Shown piece by piece: positions 1 to 8,610 of a stretch of DNA of 35,524 nucleotides. Below the pieces are notes generated by a model that was given only the letters and a program-made list of their open reading frames with translations, made no database searches and was not told the origin of the DNA. Both the position numbers and the translations under genes were made by a program. Numbering within the stretch: the first letter of the stretch is position 1; every line of letters starts with the position of its first letter. The stretch lies in NCBI GenBank assembly GCA_009787135.1, contig WRGP01000253.1, positions 1 to 35,524 of the forward strand. The letters are read 5' to 3'. The DNA is from Bacillota bacterium. Lineage in GTDB: Bacteria > Bacillota > Clostridia > Christensenellales > Aristaeellaceae.

Positions 1-81
1 CCTCCATTCGCAAAGGACGCATAAATTTATAAGACGAAATTTTGCTTCCTAATTCCCTCGGCTTTTCTGTTAAACTGCCGA

Positions 82-414
82 ATGTGGGAACAAGTCAAAA
101 CGGCGATTTTCTCAGGCGAGTTGCGTGAGGACGACATGCTCCCGTCGATACGCCAGCTTGCGCGGGATTTGAAAATCAGCGTTATCACGACGATACGCGC
201 CTACGGCGACTTGGAACAGGAGGGGTTTATAGCGAACGTGCGGGGCAAGGGCTGTTTCGTTCTGCCACGCAATTCGGAACTGGCGCGGGAAAACGCGCTG
301 CACAAAATGGAGGACGGGCTGAGCGCCGCCATCGCCGCCGCAAAAGCGGAGGGCATCACCAAAGAGGAAGTAATTGAAAGACTAAAACTGTTATGGGAGG
401 CGGATTATGTCTAA
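82..414 (+). CDS. GntR-family regulator, YtrA type, N-terminally short
   Basis: This is a 110-residue DNA-binding repressor of the GntR/YtrA subfamily, which usually controls the ABC transporter genes that follow it. The winged helix covers about residues 5-65, with the typical stretches LPSIRQLARDL and SVITTIRAYGDLEQEGF, then GKGCFV closing the wing. A short helical C-terminus follows, with no large ligand domain, as in YtrA. Relatives normally have about 15 more N-terminal residues (a strand and a PIYEQI-like helix start). Here the reading begins at MWEQVKTAIF, and the in-frame upstream sequence back to the stop at 22-24 does not resemble the family. No clear Shine-Dalgarno precedes the ATG. 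The gene may be 5'-damaged, in keeping with the broken permease downstream. It overlaps the ABC gene by 8 bases, so they form one operon. Confidence 0.8.
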   Translation: MWEQVKTAIFSGELREDDMLPSIRQLARDLKISVITTIRAYGDLEQEGFIANVRGKGCFVLPRNSELARENALHKMEDGLSAAIAAAKAEGITKEEVIERLKLLWEADYV

Positions 415-1267
415 TGTTTTAGACGTGCGCGGACTTCGCAAAAGTTATGGCTCATTCACATTGAACGATGTGACCTTTGTTGTGCCGCGCGGTTTTATCA
501 CAGGGTTTATCGGGCCTAACGGGGCGGGTAAGACGACTACCCTCAAGTTGATCTTGGGCGTTATACGAGCGGATTCCGGCAGTGTAAAAGTATTCGGGCG
601 CGATAACGGCGGCGGCTCCGTTCATAATGACGAAATCGGCGTTGTGACGGATGCGCCAATGTACGTTGACGATTGGACAGTCAGCGATGTTGAAGCGGCC
701 ATATCTCCGTTTTACCGGGGATGGGACAAAAGGGCATTCGCAGAGTACACCAAACAATTCGGGCTTGACCCCAGGAAGAAGGTCAAGGAACTGTCGCGCG
801 GTATGAAGGGTAAACTCCAAATTGCCGCCGCGCTTTCCCATAACGCGAGGCTTTTACTCCTTGATGAACCGACAAGCGGGCTTGACCCTGTGGCGCGCGA
901 TGAAATCTGCGATTTACTCCAAGCGTTTGTGACCGACGAGAACAAAAGCGTTCTGTTTTCCACGCACATCACGTCAGACCTCGAAAAGATCGCCGATTCC
1001 ATTGTGTTTATCCTCAATGGCAGTATCGTGTTTACCGGCGCAAAAGACGATTTGCTTGAAAAATATGCCCGTGTGACAGGCGGCCTGCGGGATTTGAACG
1101 GGGAGCAGAAAAAAATCGTCATAGGCTATCGCGAACACGGTACGGGCTTTGAGGGTATGGCCGAAACCGCAAACATCGGCAAACTGCCCAAAGGCGTTTT
1201 AGCCGAGGAAATCAGCTTGGACGAAATCATTGTTTTTATGAACAAGGGGGCGAAATTACATGCATAA
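407..1267 (+). CDS. ABC transporter ATP-binding protein (YtrB/BcrA-like)
   Basis: A 286-residue cytoplasmic ATPase subunit of an ABC-2 type exporter. Walker A is GPNGAGKT at residues 36-43. The signature region LSRGMKGKLQIAAAL is near residue 135, Walker B with the D-loop (LLLLDEPTSGLDP) near 155, and the switch histidine lies in STHI. The signature SRGMKGK replaces LSGGQ, which is common in the YtrB and BcrA groups. The start overlaps the GntR gene by 8 bases and the stop overlaps the permease relic by 8 bases, so translation is probably coupled. With the cognate permease broken, this ATPase may lack a membrane partner here. The substrate cannot be read from the sequence. Confidence 0.9.
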   Translation: MSNVLDVRGLRKSYGSFTLNDVTFVVPRGFITGFIGPNGAGKTTTLKLILGVIRADSGSVKVFGRDNGGGSVHNDEIGVVTDAPMYVDDWTVSDVEAAISPFYRGWDKRAFAEYTKQFGLDPRKKVKELSRGMKGKLQIAAALSHNARLLLLDEPTSGLDPVARDEICDLLQAFVTDENKSVLFSTHITSDLEKIADSIVFILNGSIVFTGAKDDLLEKYARVTGGLRDLNGEQKKIVIGYREHGTGFEGMAETANIGKLPKGVLAEEISLDEIIVFMNKGAKLHA

Positions 1268-1594
1268 GGCTCTATCCTTTATACAGTTGGATTTTATCAC
1301 GGTCAAGCCGTATCTTACGGTAAAAAGCCTTCTCCTTTTCGTTGGCGTCGCGTTGTTTATGATCATCAGCAATGACAGCGCCGCCGCGGCTATCGCGATA
1401 CTGATGGTGTTTGCCGCCCTATACGCCAGCTATCTGCCAATGACATCTTTTCGGGTGAGCGCATAAATGGATTGCTGGATTGGCTTGCTTCAAATCTTAT
1501 GGCAACGGTTCTGGCGGGTACGTCAATATGGTTTGTGAGTATGGCCTTGTCATACAGAACATCGCTTTCGTTTTATAGAAAACGCGATTTTTGA
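1260..1594 (+). pseudogene. ABC-2 permease relic, frameshifted and internally deleted
   Basis: The first reading frame (1260-1466, 68 codons) starts like ABC-2 permeases paired with YtrB-type ATPases: a short N-terminus, two hydrophobic segments and ALYASYLP. It then runs out of frame at about 1440. Reading continues in the +2 frame from about 1442 to the stop at 1592-1594, giving DIFSGERINGLLDWLAS, a hydrophobic segment and a C-terminus SLSFYRKRDF, which resembles the usual FYxKRDF end of these permeases. The two pieces total about 110 residues, while the family has about 200-220 with six membrane segments. So there is a frameshift near 1440 and most of the middle is lost. The match rests on remembered family features and was not searched. 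Confidence 0.7.
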
Positions 1595-1780
1595 TGCCGA
1601 AGATTATCAACCCGTGATGACGCAATTCATTTCCGTGAGGCAAAGCGGCAATGCCGAAGTGCGGGAAGTCCCGGGCGGGCGTCCCGGGGGGCGGCGTCCC
1701 CTTGCCCTCTTCCTTTGACGCGCGTCAATACGCAAACGCGCCCGGCACACGATCCCGCAAAATCCGCCAAAACTGCGGGG

Positions 1781-1809
1781 TTTACATTCGCAATGCCATT
1801 TGTTATACT
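1781..1809 (+). promoter_or_regulatory. σA-type promoter of fba
   Basis: TTTACA at 1781-1786 and TATACT at 1804-1809 are separated by 17 bases. Each box differs from consensus at one position. Transcription would start near 1816, 26 bases before the aldolase ATG. Confidence 0.8.
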
Positions 1810-1841
1810 CAACTTGCTATGAAACAAAAGGAGGAACCGCT

Positions 1842-2777
1842 ATGCCCCTTGTCAATTCACGCGATTTATTTCGCAAGGCGTACGAAGGCGGATACGCGAT
1901 CGGCGCGTTCAACGTCAACAACATGGAGATCGTGCAGGCCATCACCGAGGCGGGCAAGATCGAAAACGCGCCGCTGATTCTGCAGGTGTCCGCCGGCGCG
2001 CGCAAGTATGCCAAACACGTCTATCTCATGAAGCTCATGGAAGCGGCCGTTCTGGATACCGACCTGCCCATCGTGGTGCATCTGGACCATGGGCCGGACT
2101 TTGAAACCTGCAAAAGCTGCATTGACGGCGGGTTCACGTCCGTCATGATCGACGGCTCCCATCTCGATTTTGAGGCTAACATCGCGGTGACCAAGCGCGT
2201 GGTGGACTACGCGCACGAGCGCGATATCACCGTGGAGGGCGAGCTGGGCCGCCTGGCGGGCATTGAGGACGCGGTGAACGTGTCCACGGACGACGCGGCG
2301 TTTACCGATCCGGATCAGGTTGTGGAGTTCGTGGAGCGCACCGGCGTGGACAGTCTGGCCATTGCCATCGGCACCAGCCACGGCGCGTTCAAGTTCAAAG
2401 GCGAGCCGAGGCTGCGCTTTGATATCCTGGAGAAGGTGTCCGCAAAACTGCCGGGGTTCCCCATCGTGCTGCACGGCGCGTCATCCGTCATCCCAGAGTA
2501 TGTGGACATGATCAACCGCTACGGCGGGGATATGCCCGGCGCGCAGGGCGTGCCCGAGAGCATGCTGCGCCAGGCCGCGAAATCCGCGGTGTGCAAGATC
2601 AACATTGACAGCGACCTGCGCCTCGTCTTCACGGGCGAGCTTCGCAAATATCTGGCCGAGCATCCCGGCCACTTTGACCCGCGCCAGTACCTGACGCCGG
2701 TCCGCGACAGCCTGCGCGAAATGGTGCGGCATAAGATCGTACACGTGCTTGGCTGCGACGGGAAGGCGGCCGAATGA
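1842..2777 (+). CDS. fba: Class II fructose-1,6-bisphosphate aldolase
   Basis: A 311-residue zinc-dependent aldolase that interconverts fructose 1,6-bisphosphate with glyceraldehyde 3-phosphate and dihydroxyacetone phosphate in glycolysis. The start at 1842 has AAAGGAGG at 1827-1834. An alternative TTG at 1800 lies inside the promoter and is unlikely. Visible family residues: catalytic D82 and zinc ligand H83 in HLDHGPD, the loop ligands in VEGELGRLAG (about 131-140), H180 in GTSHGAFKF and H211 in VLHGASS. The length and the NNMEIVQAI start fit the clostridial class II group. Tagatose-bisphosphate aldolases are close relatives and cannot be excluded. It has its own promoter and no evident operon partner. 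Confidence 0.93.
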   Translation: MPLVNSRDLFRKAYEGGYAIGAFNVNNMEIVQAITEAGKIENAPLILQVSAGARKYAKHVYLMKLMEAAVLDTDLPIVVHLDHGPDFETCKSCIDGGFTSVMIDGSHLDFEANIAVTKRVVDYAHERDITVEGELGRLAGIEDAVNVSTDDAAFTDPDQVVEFVERTGVDSLAIAIGTSHGAFKFKGEPRLRFDILEKVSAKLPGFPIVLHGASSVIPEYVDMINRYGGDMPGAQGVPESMLRQAAKSAVCKINIDSDLRLVFTGELRKYLAEHPGHFDPRQYLTPVRDSLREMVRHKIVHVLGCDGKAAE

Positions 2778-2940
2778 ACCGGGGATTCTCTGCGAAATCC
2801 TCACCCTACTAGGATGACGCAGGGCGGAAAACCCTTCGAGATTTTCATCCGTTCGGCGGCGATGCCGGATTGCAACGGATGGGCTGTGCCTGCCGGGCGG
2901 GATACGGCCCCTTGATAATCCCTTGGGAAGAGGAGACCTC

Positions 2941-4416
2941 ATGCGTAGAGCGTTTTGTTTCGTTTTACTATGCCTGCTGTTCCTCACCTCCCGCGCAGCC
3001 GCGCAGGAGGAGGCGTTTGCGTGGACGCTTCGCCTGGGCGGGGATGGCCTTACCCTCCCCAAAGCCATGGCGCTGGCCGCGGACGGCGGTGTGCTGATCG
3101 CCGGCGATACGGACAGCCAAGCGGGTGACTTTGGCCCTGGGCATGGCCTGCGGGACGGGTTTGTGCTGCGGCTGGACGGGCGTGGAAGGGTGCTGTGGCG
3201 GCAGCGGTATGGCGGCAGCGAGGACGATATGTTTACGCATGTGTTGGCCGCCATGGACGGCGGATGCGTGGCAATGGGGGTTTCCCCTTCGAATGACGGG
3301 CACACGCGCTCGCCGCGGGGCCTGACGGACGCGTTCCTTGTGCGCGTCAGCGCGGAGGGAGAAACGCTGTGGACGAAAAACTTGGGCGGCGCGGGCGACG
3401 ACGAGCTGCTCGACATTGTGGAAACACAGGCGGGCCAGTTCCTCGTCTGCGGCCGCTCCAAGAGCTACAACGGCGACCTTACCGTCAACAACGGCGGCTG
3501 GGACGCGTGGGTGGCCTTGCTTTCCCAAGAGAATGGCCGTCCTGTCTGGACGGACAGCCTGGGCGACCGCGGGGACGACATGTTCACAAAGATCATCCCC
3601 TCTGGGGACGGGTGGCTGCTCCTTGGCGAGTACGGGGAGGCGCTTCCGGCGGGCGACGACCAGACGCCCGCCTTTGAGGGCAAGCCCTTTGCCATGCTAT
3701 ATGGCGCTGATGGGAAAAGGGCATGGCCGGAGCCCATCATGCTGGGCGGATCGGGCATAAACCGCCTTACGGCCGCCGCGCCGACGGATATAGGCTGGGT
3801 GCTGCTGGGCGAGACGGATTCCCGCGCGCCGCTGATGCCCTCCGCGCTGGGCGGCATGGATATCTGGCTTCTGCACCTTCGCCGTGACGGCTCGGTGCAA
3901 TGGCAGCGCCGCTTTGGCGGCGGCAAGAATGACATGGCCTATTCGCTTACCGCCCTGCCTTCCGGCGGGTATGTTATTTTGGGCACCACCGCCTCTGATG
4001 ACGGGCATGTTACGGGCGCGCATGGCGCGCGGGACCTGTGGGTCTTGTGCGTATCCGCCAACGGGCAGATGATCTGGCAGCAGACGCTGGGCGGCGGTGA
4101 GGATTCCGTGCCGGCAGGCCTTATTGGTACGGCGAGCGGCGGATACCTGGTGGCCGGCGCCACCACCTCGCAGGACGGGGATATCGGCCGGCACGCGTCT
4201 GTGCGCACGGGCTTTCTGTCCACGCTCTCCGTAAACGGCAATCTGCTCGCCACAAAGCTGGTGGGCAAAAATGAGGAATGCAAGCTGCTGGATTTGCGCG
4301 CGGATCAGACCAGGGCATATTTGATGGGCGCCATCCGCGGTCTGCGGGACGGGGCGTTCGTGGAGGAACTTTTTATCGGGCGGCTGGCCGAGGAATGCTA
4401 TCCGGCGTGGGAGTAG
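2941..4416 (+). CDS. Secreted β-propeller-like repeat protein
   Basis: A 491-residue exported protein of unknown role. The ATG at 2941 has AAGAGGAG at 2928-2935 and begins a clear signal peptide (MRRAFCFVLLCLLFLTSRAAA, cut likely after AAA). The rest is about seven full repeats of some 55-60 residues plus an eighth partial one. Each follows a pattern of LGGxGDD, a hydrophobic strand, DGGxxxxGxTxSxDGD, a D-x-W/F-V strand, then DGxxxW. Repeats begin at LRLGGDG, RYGGSEDD, LGGAGDD, LGDRGDD, LGGSGIN, FGGGKND, LGGGEDS and VGKNEE. This layout suggests a single seven-bladed propeller with acidic, possibly calcium-binding turns. No membrane anchor or sorting signal is visible. It is separated from fba by 163 bases and from rex by a relic gene. 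A binding or scaffold role is inference. Confidence 0.75.
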   Translation: MRRAFCFVLLCLLFLTSRAAAQEEAFAWTLRLGGDGLTLPKAMALAADGGVLIAGDTDSQAGDFGPGHGLRDGFVLRLDGRGRVLWRQRYGGSEDDMFTHVLAAMDGGCVAMGVSPSNDGHTRSPRGLTDAFLVRVSAEGETLWTKNLGGAGDDELLDIVETQAGQFLVCGRSKSYNGDLTVNNGGWDAWVALLSQENGRPVWTDSLGDRGDDMFTKIIPSGDGWLLLGEYGEALPAGDDQTPAFEGKPFAMLYGADGKRAWPEPIMLGGSGINRLTAAAPTDIGWVLLGETDSRAPLMPSALGGMDIWLLHLRRDGSVQWQRRFGGGKNDMAYSLTALPSGGYVILGTTASDDGHVTGAHGARDLWVLCVSANGQMIWQQTLGGGEDSVPAGLIGTASGGYLVAGATTSQDGDIGRHASVRTGFLSTLSVNGNLLATKLVGKNEECKLLDLRADQTRAYLMGAIRGLRDGAFVEELFIGRLAEECYPAWE

Positions 4417-4427
4417 GGTTGGTATCG

Positions 4428-4607
4428 CTATGCGAGATGTTTTGCCATAAATAAGCAAGGGGTATCTTGATCCCAAAACAGCGGAAACACCTCAAGCGGC
4501 CGAAATCCCAAAGCAAAATAGAACCGCCTTGTTTTCGCATAGCTTTGGCTTTCTCTGGATGCATCCAGCGTCTTCACTGTTATATATTCCGCCTTGGCGT
4601 TTTCACA
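4428..4607 (-). pseudogene. GNAT acetyltransferase C-terminal fragment
   Basis: On the minus strand an uninterrupted frame of 59 codons runs from just after a stop at 4608-4610 to a TAG at 4428-4430. It has no start codon near its upstream end. It reads as the end of a GNAT fold: a strand (AEYITVKTLDA), then SYAKTRRFYFALGFRPLEV and a final strand (PCLFMAKHLA). Y-x-KTR-x-FY-x-x-x-GF-x-PLE is the usual GNAT motif-B ending. The acetyl-CoA loop of motif A is missing, and the region upstream is occupied by the rex promoter. It looks like the 3' third of a lost gene. Confidence 0.65.
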
Positions 4608-4632
4608 TCATCTTTAATACCCTCCCCAGGGC

Positions 4633-4662
4633 TTGCCTAAAAAATAGCAAACATGCTATAAT
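4633..4662 (+). promoter_or_regulatory. rex promoter with overlapping palindrome
   Basis: TTGCCT at 4633-4638 and a perfect TATAAT at 4657-4662 are 18 bases apart. A palindrome TAGCA-N4-TGCTA (4645-4658) overlaps the -10 box and could be an operator. It does not match the TTGTTAA-N4-TTAACAA form usually quoted for clostridial Rex, so autoregulation is only a suggestion. Confidence 0.7.
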
Positions 4663-4691
4663 GCTCTCACAAACGACACTGGGAGGCAAAC

Positions 4692-5360
4692 ATGCATCAG
4701 AAGGGACGCGTGCCCGACGGCGTTGTCCGCCGCCTGCCCGGCTATTATCGCTATTTGCGCGAGCTGGAAGCGGAGGGCGTAATACGCCTATCCTCACAGA
4801 CGCTGGGAGAGCGGATGGGCCTGACGCCTTCACAGATACGGCATGATATCAATTACTTTGGCGGGTTCGGCCATCAAGGGTATGGATACCATGTGCCGAA
4901 CCTGAAGCGGCGCATCGGGCAAATTTTGGGTGTTGACAGGGAGCATTGGCTCGTGATCGTCGGGGCGGGCAATATAGGCAGCGCCGTGGCGTTGTATCCT
5001 ACCTTCCGAAACGAAGGGTTTCGCATCCAGGCGCTTTTTGATATATCGCGGTCACGAATAGGGAAAAATGTGGGCAACGTCCCAATTCTGCCTGTCGGTG
5101 AATTAGAAAATTACCTTGCCGAGCATCCTATTGATATTGTCGTTATCGCCACGCCCGCGGAAAGCGCGCAGGAAATCACGCATATCGCGGCGCGGGCGGG
5201 CGTACGCGCCATATGGAACTTCGCGCCGGTGGATTTGGAGACGTCGGGGGAGTTGGAGGTCTTAAACGTACACCTCAGCGACGGCCTCATGGCGCTTTCC
5301 TTCCGCCTGCACGAGCGTGAAGTTTTGAGACAAGAATACCCGCAGTGGATCAAGGAGTAG
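4692..5360 (+). CDS. rex: Redox-sensing transcriptional repressor Rex
   Basis: A 222-residue cytoplasmic repressor that senses the NADH/NAD+ ratio and controls fermentation and respiration genes. The N-terminal winged helix (1-75) contains RLPGYYRYLRELE and the recognition stretch TPSQIRHDINYFGGFG. The Rossmann NAD(H) domain starts with VIVGAGNIG (residues 88-96). The dimer-swapped C-terminal helix is at about 200-222. Length is normal for the family. GGGAGG lies just upstream of the ATG. The VanW gene starts 6 bases after the stop with the end of rex supplying its ribosome site, so the two are co-transcribed. Confidence 0.95.
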   Translation: MHQKGRVPDGVVRRLPGYYRYLRELEAEGVIRLSSQTLGERMGLTPSQIRHDINYFGGFGHQGYGYHVPNLKRRIGQILGVDREHWLVIVGAGNIGSAVALYPTFRNEGFRIQALFDISRSRIGKNVGNVPILPVGELENYLAEHPIDIVVIATPAESAQEITHIAARAGVRAIWNFAPVDLETSGELEVLNVHLSDGLMALSFRLHEREVLRQEYPQWIKE

Positions 5361-5366
5361 CAGAGC

Positions 5367-6836
5367 GTGAGTCAATTCCGGAACGGCCAGCGGTCGGGCA
5401 TGTCCCAAAGAAAGCCTGTGCAAAAGAAAAGGAAGCGTAAATTTCCATGGTGGACACTGCCCATCATCATGGTGTGCCTGTGCGCGCTCGCATGGATGTG
5501 GTCGCTTGCGGACGCGCAGCTTAAGGCGTACGACCGGTTTTCTTCCATGCGCGCGGCGATCAGCAAAGACGCGTTCTATGGCCCCGTGTACATTGACGAC
5601 GTGCCGATGAGCGGGCTGACGCGCGAGGAAGCGCTTGCGCTATTGTCTTTACACCAGCAGGCGCAGGCCAGCGCCTTTGAGGTTACTGTCATGGCGGGGG
5701 ACGCGCGCTATAGCATTTCCTCCGCCGAGATCCCCATGACTTGGAATACGGAAGAACTTTTGGACAAGGCGTACATGATCGGCCGCATCGGCACGCTGGA
5801 AGAGCGCTATCAGCAGGTACAATCCTTGAAAACACCCGTCTACCTAAACAGCGAGCTGCGTTACGATAAGGACATGGTGCGCCGGCATATTGATACCATC
5901 GCGAAAGCCTTGGCAAAAGAGGGAAAGGACGTCTCCGTCGTCGCTTTTGACGTAAACACCCGCTCCTTCGGCTTTTCCGACGAGGTGGCGGGCCAGCGGG
6001 TAGACGCCGAGAAACTCTACCAGACAGTCATTGAACACCTGGATAACAGGGTGTACGGCGCGGTCATCCCCGTGGAGATAGAGCTTGTATCGCCGAAGAT
6101 AACCCGGGCCGATCTGGAAAAAAACTATACGCGCATCGCAAGCTTTACGACAAAAACCACGGCGGATGAAAACCGCAACACAAACATCCGCCTGGGAGCG
6201 GAAACGGTCAACGGCACGATGATTGCCCCGGGCGCCACCATCTCCTTCAATGATACAACGGGGGAACGCACGCGCGAAAAAGGGTATAAAGAGGCCGGCG
6301 CGATTGAAAACGGCCGCACGGTGCAGGAGACGGGCGGCGGCATCTGCCAGGTCGCGACCACGATGTTCAACGCGCTCGTGCGCGCCGGCTGTGAAATTGT
6401 CCGCCGCACGCCGCACGCGTGGCCGTCCGATTACGTGCCGCGGGGCGAGGACGCCACCGTGGATTGGCCGCGGCTGGATCTGGTAATGCGCAATCCCTCC
6501 GGCACCCCGATGTTCCTCACCGCGTGGTATCAGGACCGGTCCGTGACGGTAGAGGTCTACGGCCTGTCGCTGGGCGATGGCGTTGCCATTGAACTGGAGT
6601 CCGAAACAACGTATACCAAAAAGCCGACGGATACCGTCTATACCTATAATCCCAGCCTGCCCGTCGGCACCACGAAGCTTTTGAAAAAGCCGCACACCGG
6701 CTATTCGGTGACAACCTACAAGGTTATAAAGCAAAACGGCCAGGTCCTCTCTCGTAAAGAGTTTTATAAAACAGAGTATCAGATGATAAGCGAGGAGTAT
6801 GAATACAACGATGGATACCCTCCCGCCGGGATTTAG
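5367..6836 (+). CDS. VanW-family envelope protein with G5 domain
   Basis: A 489-residue membrane-anchored extracellular protein, probably acting at the cell wall. The GTG start at 5367 follows AAGGAG at 5352-5357 inside the end of rex. ATG 5400 is an alternative. A basic stretch (KKRKRK) precedes one membrane segment at about 29-48. Residues 75-230 look like the repeated peptidoglycan-binding-4 type domain found ahead of VanW. The VanW domain spans about 265-395 (RLGAETVNGTMIAPGATISFN, ETGGGICQVATTMFNA). A G5-like domain (TDTVYTYNPSLPVGTTKLL) fills 410-480. This architecture matches clostridial YoaR/VanW proteins. It does not imply vancomycin resistance, since no vanA or vanB-type genes are nearby. 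Confidence 0.88.
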   Translation: MSQFRNGQRSGMSQRKPVQKKRKRKFPWWTLPIIMVCLCALAWMWSLADAQLKAYDRFSSMRAAISKDAFYGPVYIDDVPMSGLTREEALALLSLHQQAQASAFEVTVMAGDARYSISSAEIPMTWNTEELLDKAYMIGRIGTLEERYQQVQSLKTPVYLNSELRYDKDMVRRHIDTIAKALAKEGKDVSVVAFDVNTRSFGFSDEVAGQRVDAEKLYQTVIEHLDNRVYGAVIPVEIELVSPKITRADLEKNYTRIASFTTKTTADENRNTNIRLGAETVNGTMIAPGATISFNDTTGERTREKGYKEAGAIENGRTVQETGGGICQVATTMFNALVRAGCEIVRRTPHAWPSDYVPRGEDATVDWPRLDLVMRNPSGTPMFLTAWYQDRSVTVEVYGLSLGDGVAIELESETTYTKKPTDTVYTYNPSLPVGTTKLLKKPHTGYSVTTYKVIKQNGQVLSRKEFYKTEYQMISEEYEYNDGYPPAGI

Positions 6837-7263
6837 GCAGTTTCTAATCCGCGCCAGACGCGCGACGAGTGCCGTCTGCAGGGCGGAGAGCGGGCCTGCT
6901 GAAAGCGCGCCGCGCGATGTGCACTATGAAGAAGACGACGGCTGGCGCTATACCGACTCAAACCTGGGCGGTATGCGGCTGACAGGGCAGGAAATCGTCT
7001 GGAAAAATGGGCCGCCCGTGTGGGCGCTTAACTATTGCGGCCGGGTCGTGGGCGATAACTTTTCCGGCGAGTTTCTCGCCAAAGCGTTGCGCCACGTGAC
7101 GCCGGACGCGCCGTACCGTGGGCCGATTGAATACCAGAAAGGCCCCCTCTTGTATTGCAATATGTTCGCGGGGGATATTGCCTGGTTTTATGGCCGCGAG
7201 GAAATGTTTGCCAGCGGCGTAAGCGTGTATGAATGTATTTACCACGGCGGCGCCGTGCGGTAG
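6799..7263 (+). CDS. DUF5680-domain protein
   Basis: A 154-residue soluble protein with no signal peptide. The body resembles DUF5680: FLIRARRAT near the start, YTDSNLGGMRLTGQEIVW, W-x-LNYCGRV, FSGEFLAKAL, PYRGP and a C-terminal VYECIYHGG. In other Firmicutes this domain often follows an HTH or stands alone, and its function is unknown. The start is uncertain. ATG 6799 lies one base after the only AGGAG (6793-6797), which is too close, while ATG 6811 is 13 bases away. Either way it overlaps the VanW gene by 26-38 bases and belongs to the rex-vanW operon. Confidence 0.75.
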   Translation: MNTTMDTLPPGFRQFLIRARRATSAVCRAESGPAESAPRDVHYEEDDGWRYTDSNLGGMRLTGQEIVWKNGPPVWALNYCGRVVGDNFSGEFLAKALRHVTPDAPYRGPIEYQKGPLLYCNMFAGDIAWFYGREEMFASGVSVYECIYHGGAVR

Positions 7264-7296
7264 TATACTATTAAAAAATGAAGCGAAAGGATCCGC

Positions 7297-8529
7297 ATGT
7301 CTTTACCTTCTTCACCCGATAAACCAAACAGGCGCCGCATTGTCCTTGCCATACTGACGGGTATGATTATATTGATGGGCCTGCTGCTTTCATCCAACAG
7401 CCCGGCGCCGGGCACACCAGAGCCGTCTCTCACCCCTTTACCGGCCTATTTGCCGGCGCTGGAAGTGGATATCGGCATTGCTACGGCCTCCCCAACGCAA
7501 GCGGCGGAGCTTATTACCGCGCGCCCGGTTTATACAACCCAAGCACCCACGCAAGCGCCTGCGGCAACGCCCACGGAAGTACCTGCTTCCCTAAAGACCC
7601 CCGTGCCTGCGGAAACGCCAACTTTGGCAAAAACCCCCGCGCCTTCGGAAACGCCAGCGCCGGTCAAGACCCCCGCGCCCGCGGAGACGTCGATTATGGA
7701 CGCGCTTATCCATGACGCGATGAACACAGCGCGCACAGCGCAGTCCCCGCTTCCGGCCGTCACATCATGGGCTACAGCCCCGGTGCCGACGCCAACGCCG
7801 CTCTATTCGTACAGCACGGCTGATTTGCACATTGACATCCGAAAACATACCATCAAGAATGTCGTTTACTTTACGGCCGAGATTTGGCTGACGGACGTAT
7901 CGCAGCTCCGGTCCGCCTTTTCCAGCGACCGGTTCGACAGCGCCAAGGAGACGGTTAAGGATATCGCAAGCCGCAATAACGCGATCTTGGCGATCAACGG
8001 CGATTTCGCGACATTCAACAACGGCGGCATCATCATCCGCAACGGCGTCCTCTACCGCTCCAACCGCAGCACGCGGCACCTCTTGATGATCGATCAACAC
8101 GGGGACTTTATCCCCTATACGGATCCGCCGCAAAACGCGGAAGAGGCGGCGGCCGGTTTTGTGGAGCAGGGCATATGGCAGACGCTTGTGTTCGGGCCGC
8201 TGCTAGTACAAAATGGCCAGGCGGTGCCGCTGCCAGAAAAATTTTTCATCTCCACAGGCATGGCGCTGGAGCCGCGCACAGCCGTTGCGCAGATTGGGCC
8301 TCTCCATTACCTGTGGATTGTCGTGGACGGGCGTCAGGAAGGGTATTCCAAGGGCGTATCCCTTATAAGGCTTCAGGAGCTGTTTCTTCAATACGGCGCG
8401 CAGACCGCGTTTAACCTGGACGGTGGCGGGTCCACTACGCTCTATTATATGGGCAATGTGTTAAACCGCCCGGCCAACGCCGGAAGCAGGCAACGGGATG
8501 TGCCTGATATCCTCTATATCGGGCCGTAA
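7297..8529 (+). CDS. Phosphodiester glycosidase (NAGPA)-domain surface protein
   Basis: A 410-residue anchored extracellular protein. AAAGGA at 7286-7291 supports the ATG. One membrane segment covers about residues 14-30 after a short basic N-terminus. Residues 32-165 are a low-complexity Thr/Pro/Ala stalk with repeats such as TPAPSE and TPAPVK. The catalytic domain occupies about 168-410 and resembles the NAGPA/DUF2233 family (N-acetylglucosamine-1-phosphodiester glycosidase fold): AILAINGDF, GGIIIRNGVLYRS, EPRTAVAQI, WIVVDGR and NLDGGGSTTLYY. Such proteins in Gram-positives are thought to act on glycan phosphodiesters or exopolysaccharide. The substrate here is unknown. A TATACT at 7264-7269 could be its -10 box, but the best -35 candidate is 20 bases away. 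Confidence 0.85.
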   Translation: MSLPSSPDKPNRRRIVLAILTGMIILMGLLLSSNSPAPGTPEPSLTPLPAYLPALEVDIGIATASPTQAAELITARPVYTTQAPTQAPAATPTEVPASLKTPVPAETPTLAKTPAPSETPAPVKTPAPAETSIMDALIHDAMNTARTAQSPLPAVTSWATAPVPTPTPLYSYSTADLHIDIRKHTIKNVVYFTAEIWLTDVSQLRSAFSSDRFDSAKETVKDIASRNNAILAINGDFATFNNGGIIIRNGVLYRSNRSTRHLLMIDQHGDFIPYTDPPQNAEEAAAGFVEQGIWQTLVFGPLLVQNGQAVPLPEKFFISTGMALEPRTAVAQIGPLHYLWIVVDGRQEGYSKGVSLIRLQELFLQYGAQTAFNLDGGGSTTLYYMGNVLNRPANAGSRQRDVPDILYIGP

Positions 8530-8610
8530 GGCATTTCTCTTCCAGCCATTCCTGATAGCGTATGCCCCAAATAAGCCGGCGAGAGGTTTTCGATCGGGAA
8601 TGGGGTTTAT

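Noticed and set aside
1650-1700. GC-rich inverted repeats (GGGCGTCCC, CCCGGG) before fba as a terminator
   Set aside because: No single stable stem and no T-run follows on either strand.
2800-2880. Possible riboswitch (GEMM-like GGGCGGAAAACCC) before the β-propeller gene
   Set aside because: The remaining core elements and tetraloop pairing are absent.
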